Shown here: positions 8,385-10,000 of the stretch, piece after piece
How positions within the stretch are numbered: the stretch's first letter is position 1
Layout: every line of letters starts with the position of its first letter
Notes under the pieces: model-generated
The model's input: only the letters and a program-made list of their open reading frames with translations
Told to the model about the DNA's origin: nothing
Database searches by the model: none
Assembly: GCA_958430865.1 (NCBI GenBank)
Contig: CAUDNR010004157.1
Coordinates: 1-10,000 of the forward strand
Length of the DNA: 10,000 bases
Direction of reading: 5' to 3'
Source of the DNA: Entrophospora sp. SA101
Taxonomy: Eukaryota; Glomeromycota; Glomeromycetes; Entrophosporales; Entrophosporaceae
Position numbers and translations under genes: made by a program

Positions 8385-8663
8385 TTCTGGATTAGGTTTT
8401 TTTTTTTAAGATTGATTTTTTTTCTCCGTCACATGAAATATTTTATGGTTTGTGAAACAGCACACTGTGGTAAAAATAGACTACACAAACTCAAATTTTT
8501 TCTATTGAACGTGTTACTTTTTCTTTTTCTTAATTCGAAACGACTTAAAAAAGCCATAAACTGGTATTCCATTTAGAAAGGCAATCGAAGAACGTAATAA
8601 AATGTATCCGAATTCAAGATATGGATCTGGATATGGATCTGGATAAGGATATATAAATCTTAC
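8385..8663 (-). promoter_or_regulatory. Leader region of the F-box gene, possibly a 5' intron
   Basis: No independent gene is seen here; a 68-codon plus-strand frame at 8370-8576 is Phe/Leu-rich low complexity antisense to the F-box start. On the minus strand a strong donor (CAG then GTAAGA, GT at 8663-8662) and an acceptor-like CCTAATCCAG just before the F-box ATG would define an intron of about 277 nt. The region otherwise would be 5' UTR or promoter. It includes the 12-bp tandem repeat at 8619-8648. Confidence 0.35.
8619..8648. repeat. 12-bp tandem repeat
   Basis: ATATGGATCTGG occurs exactly twice in a row (8619-8630 and 8631-8642), followed by a partial, degenerate third unit (ATAAGG). 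On the minus strand it reads CCAGATCCATAT. It lies about 240 bp upstream of the F-box ATG and could be part of a leader intron. No function is evident. Confidence 0.75.
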
Positions 8664-8723
8664 CTGATTTTACGCACTCTTGCTTAAAACATTCTGAGAA
8701 CTTTCCTTTGTCCTGGCTGGCTT
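8664..8723 (-). other. Candidate upstream exon of the F-box gene (5' UTR or N-terminal extension)
   Basis: On the minus strand an acceptor-like TTTTAATAG ends at 8724 and a consensus donor CAG/GTAAGA begins at 8663, bracketing 60 nt that are clearly less AT-rich than the surroundings. One frame is open throughout and reads ASQDKGKFSECFKQECVKS. If joined to the acceptor-like CCTAATCCAG before the F-box start, the frame continues in register into the F-box methionine. This may be coincidence: 60 nt is short, no ATG for an extended protein was found further upstream, and a non-coding 5' UTR exon explains it equally well. Confidence 0.3.
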
Positions 8724-8867
8724 CTATTAAAATATATTATTTATTAAACATAATAAATAATGCAAACATTAATAATAAGATTATGTTATGAAATCTTAAT
8801 TGACGTCTCTTGACGGTTGATGGGATTATATTTGGAAGTCGTTGATTATAAATTTGAATTTAGATAA

Positions 8868-9020
8868 TGATTTCCCGATTGAAAAAAACATGAATTCCAC
8901 TAGATCGTGCACATATTTGTAAACATTATTGTCGTTGTAATAATATTAGATTTCATTATTCTTCATGTTAATCAAAATATAGAGAAAACAAAATCTTTGA
9001 TTTCCCAGTGAAAAAAATAT
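8868..9020. repeat. Pair of imperfect direct repeats
   Basis: TGATTTCCCGATTGAAAAAA (from 8868) and TGATTTCCCAGTGAAAAAAA (from 8998) are about 130 bp apart and similar over about 23 bases. They might be the ends of a small decayed insertion or simply a local duplication. Confidence 0.35.
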
Positions 9021-9170
9021 ATTAATAAAAAACAATAGAACCTTACGAGGATTTGGAATGGACATACACGCATCAAACAAATGACAGAACAAATAGACGA
9101 ACGATAAAGACGAATGCCGTTTGGACTAAATTCAACTTGATTGGAGCATAGAATATAACATTCATCATTT

Positions 9171-9202
9171 AACGTAAATTTTTTTTAACGTAAATTTTTT
9201 CT
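9171..9202. repeat. 16-bp tandem duplication
   Basis: AACGTAAATTTTTTTT (9171-9186) is followed directly by AACGTAAATTTTTTCT (9187-9202). The two units match at 15 of 16 bases. This looks like a recent slippage or repair duplication in non-coding DNA. Confidence 0.8.
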
Positions 9203-9264
9203 ATATAATACGATTTAATATAAACCTTCTTATTCAGACTAACAAAAGATGATCTTTAATATCA

Positions 9265-9286
9265 TACGAACAATATAACGTTCGTA
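9265..9286. repeat. Short perfect inverted repeat
   Basis: TACGAAC (9265-9271) and GTTCGTA (9280-9286) are exact reverse complements with an 8-base spacer. The arms contain CG and stand out in AT-rich DNA. It could be a dimeric protein-binding site or chance. Confidence 0.4.
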
Positions 9287-10000
9287 CCAATACAACAGGT
9301 CAATATAGCGGAAAAACTTGAAGAAAATTCAAAAATTCAAATATTATTATGACTGACCAATCAATCTCAATACCAAGGATGATTTTTTCCAAATACGATA
9401 AAAAATTTTTTCTTTTATTTTTACCTAATTAGTCCCGCCTATTTTTAGTTCTTAATATTAATATTAATATATATTTTTTTGATTCGAATCGAAATTATAA
9501 GTTCTGATCCGCAGTAGGTATTTTAACCATAATTACAAATTAGTAGAAAAATGACACAAACAAAGCTTTAATTATTATTATTTTAATTATTTTACATACA
9601 TGATGGAACGAGCAAAAAAAAAATTCTTTACGCGCACACACGCGAACTTGTAACATAAACAGTAAGTATACAAGTAGGGTTAGGTAGTATATGAATCTCA
9701 TTTGACTGACACGTAAAATAAAAATATAAAAAGAAATCTAGAAATACATGAATGCACAATCATGCATCTTCTATTTATTAATAACTAACCATAAACAGAG
9801 ATTAGGCTTTCTTACAAATTAAAAAATGATTTTTATTTATCAATCAAATTCTATTTTACTTATTATTGCTCACAAAATAAACATTAAATTATTTATTGAC
9901 TTACACATACACACGTCATTATCTGATAATAAGCATCTAAAATCCTGCTACTGATAATTATTAATTCATTCAATACATCATCTTCATTAATCCACTCGCT

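Larger units (their letters stand above)
8724..10000. other. AT-rich intergenic DNA without a confident gene
   Basis: No long open frame occurs on either strand. The least AT-rich part, about 9040-9160, has short open frames on both strands: plus 9029-9151 (41 codons, no ATG, containing EDLEWTYTHQTNDRTN) and minus about 9186-9047, ending at a GTAAGG donor-like site. Neither shows a recognisable domain. Small repeats are listed separately. A single TAGGGTTAGG at about 9675-9684 is too short to be telomeric. Confidence 0.5.

Noticed and set aside
8370..8576. 68-codon plus-strand frame
   Set aside because: Phe/Leu-rich low complexity from poly-T DNA, overlapping the F-box start on the opposite strand; no domain and no splice support.
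9481..9490. GATTCGAATC, resembling a tRNA T-loop/B-box
   Set aside because: It is a perfect 10-bp palindrome with no A-box, acceptor stem or anticodon arm around it.
9631..9644. CGCGCACACACGCG string, a possible regulatory or Z-DNA-forming element
   Set aside because: Only 14 bases long and isolated; too short to support a feature.
9675..9684. TAGGGTTAGG as a telomeric repeat
   Set aside because: Less than two units and no neighbouring copies.
1..10000. CRISPR array, bacterial operon, phage or defence system
   Set aside because: No regular spaced repeats, no ribosome-binding-site-linked gene clusters, and clear spliceosomal introns show that this is eukaryotic nuclear DNA.

Overview
The window looks like nuclear DNA of a very AT-rich, intron-dense filamentous fungus. 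A Glomeromycotina genome (Rhizophagus-like arbuscular mycorrhizal fungus) fits best. The evidence is the roughly 75-80% A+T, short introns with GTA/GTT donors and CTAAY-like branch sites, a fungal-type SIN1 gene, a decayed BTB-TLDc gene and an F-box gene. The last two families are strongly expanded in that lineage. The species assignment is inference; there are no bacterial, phage or CRISPR signatures.

Layout. Positions 1-122 hold the acidic C-terminal tail of a plus-strand gene cut by the window edge. Positions 123-1997 are non-coding accessory DNA: degenerate tandem and inverted repeats, a CG-rich hairpin island near 1065-1160 and a higher-complexity, repeat-like block at about 1557-1910. 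Positions 1998-3171 are a pseudogene of a BTB-BACK-TLDc protein, readable in pieces across shifted frames and stops. Positions 3441-6210 are a complete nine-exon plus-strand gene for SIN1/AVO1, the TORC2 scaffold and substrate-recruiting subunit. All eight introns join in frame to give 669 residues with the N-terminal motif, CRIM, Ras-binding-like and PH domains in the family order. Positions 6564-8384 are a complete three-exon minus-strand gene for a 542-residue F-box protein with extra cysteine pairs and a C-terminal Cys2His2-like motif. Positions 8385-10000 hold no confident gene. They contain a possible upstream (5' UTR or N-terminal) exon of the F-box gene at 8664-8723 and several small repeats.

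The SIN1 and F-box genes converge, with 354 bp from stop codon to stop codon and polyadenylation-like signals for each in between. Nothing suggests that they are functionally coupled. I see no convincing undescribed multi-gene system. The items most worth a second look are the F-box/zinc-motif architecture with triplet-repeat introns, its possible 5' exon, alternative splicing in SIN1 intron 2, and the degraded BTB-TLDc copy.
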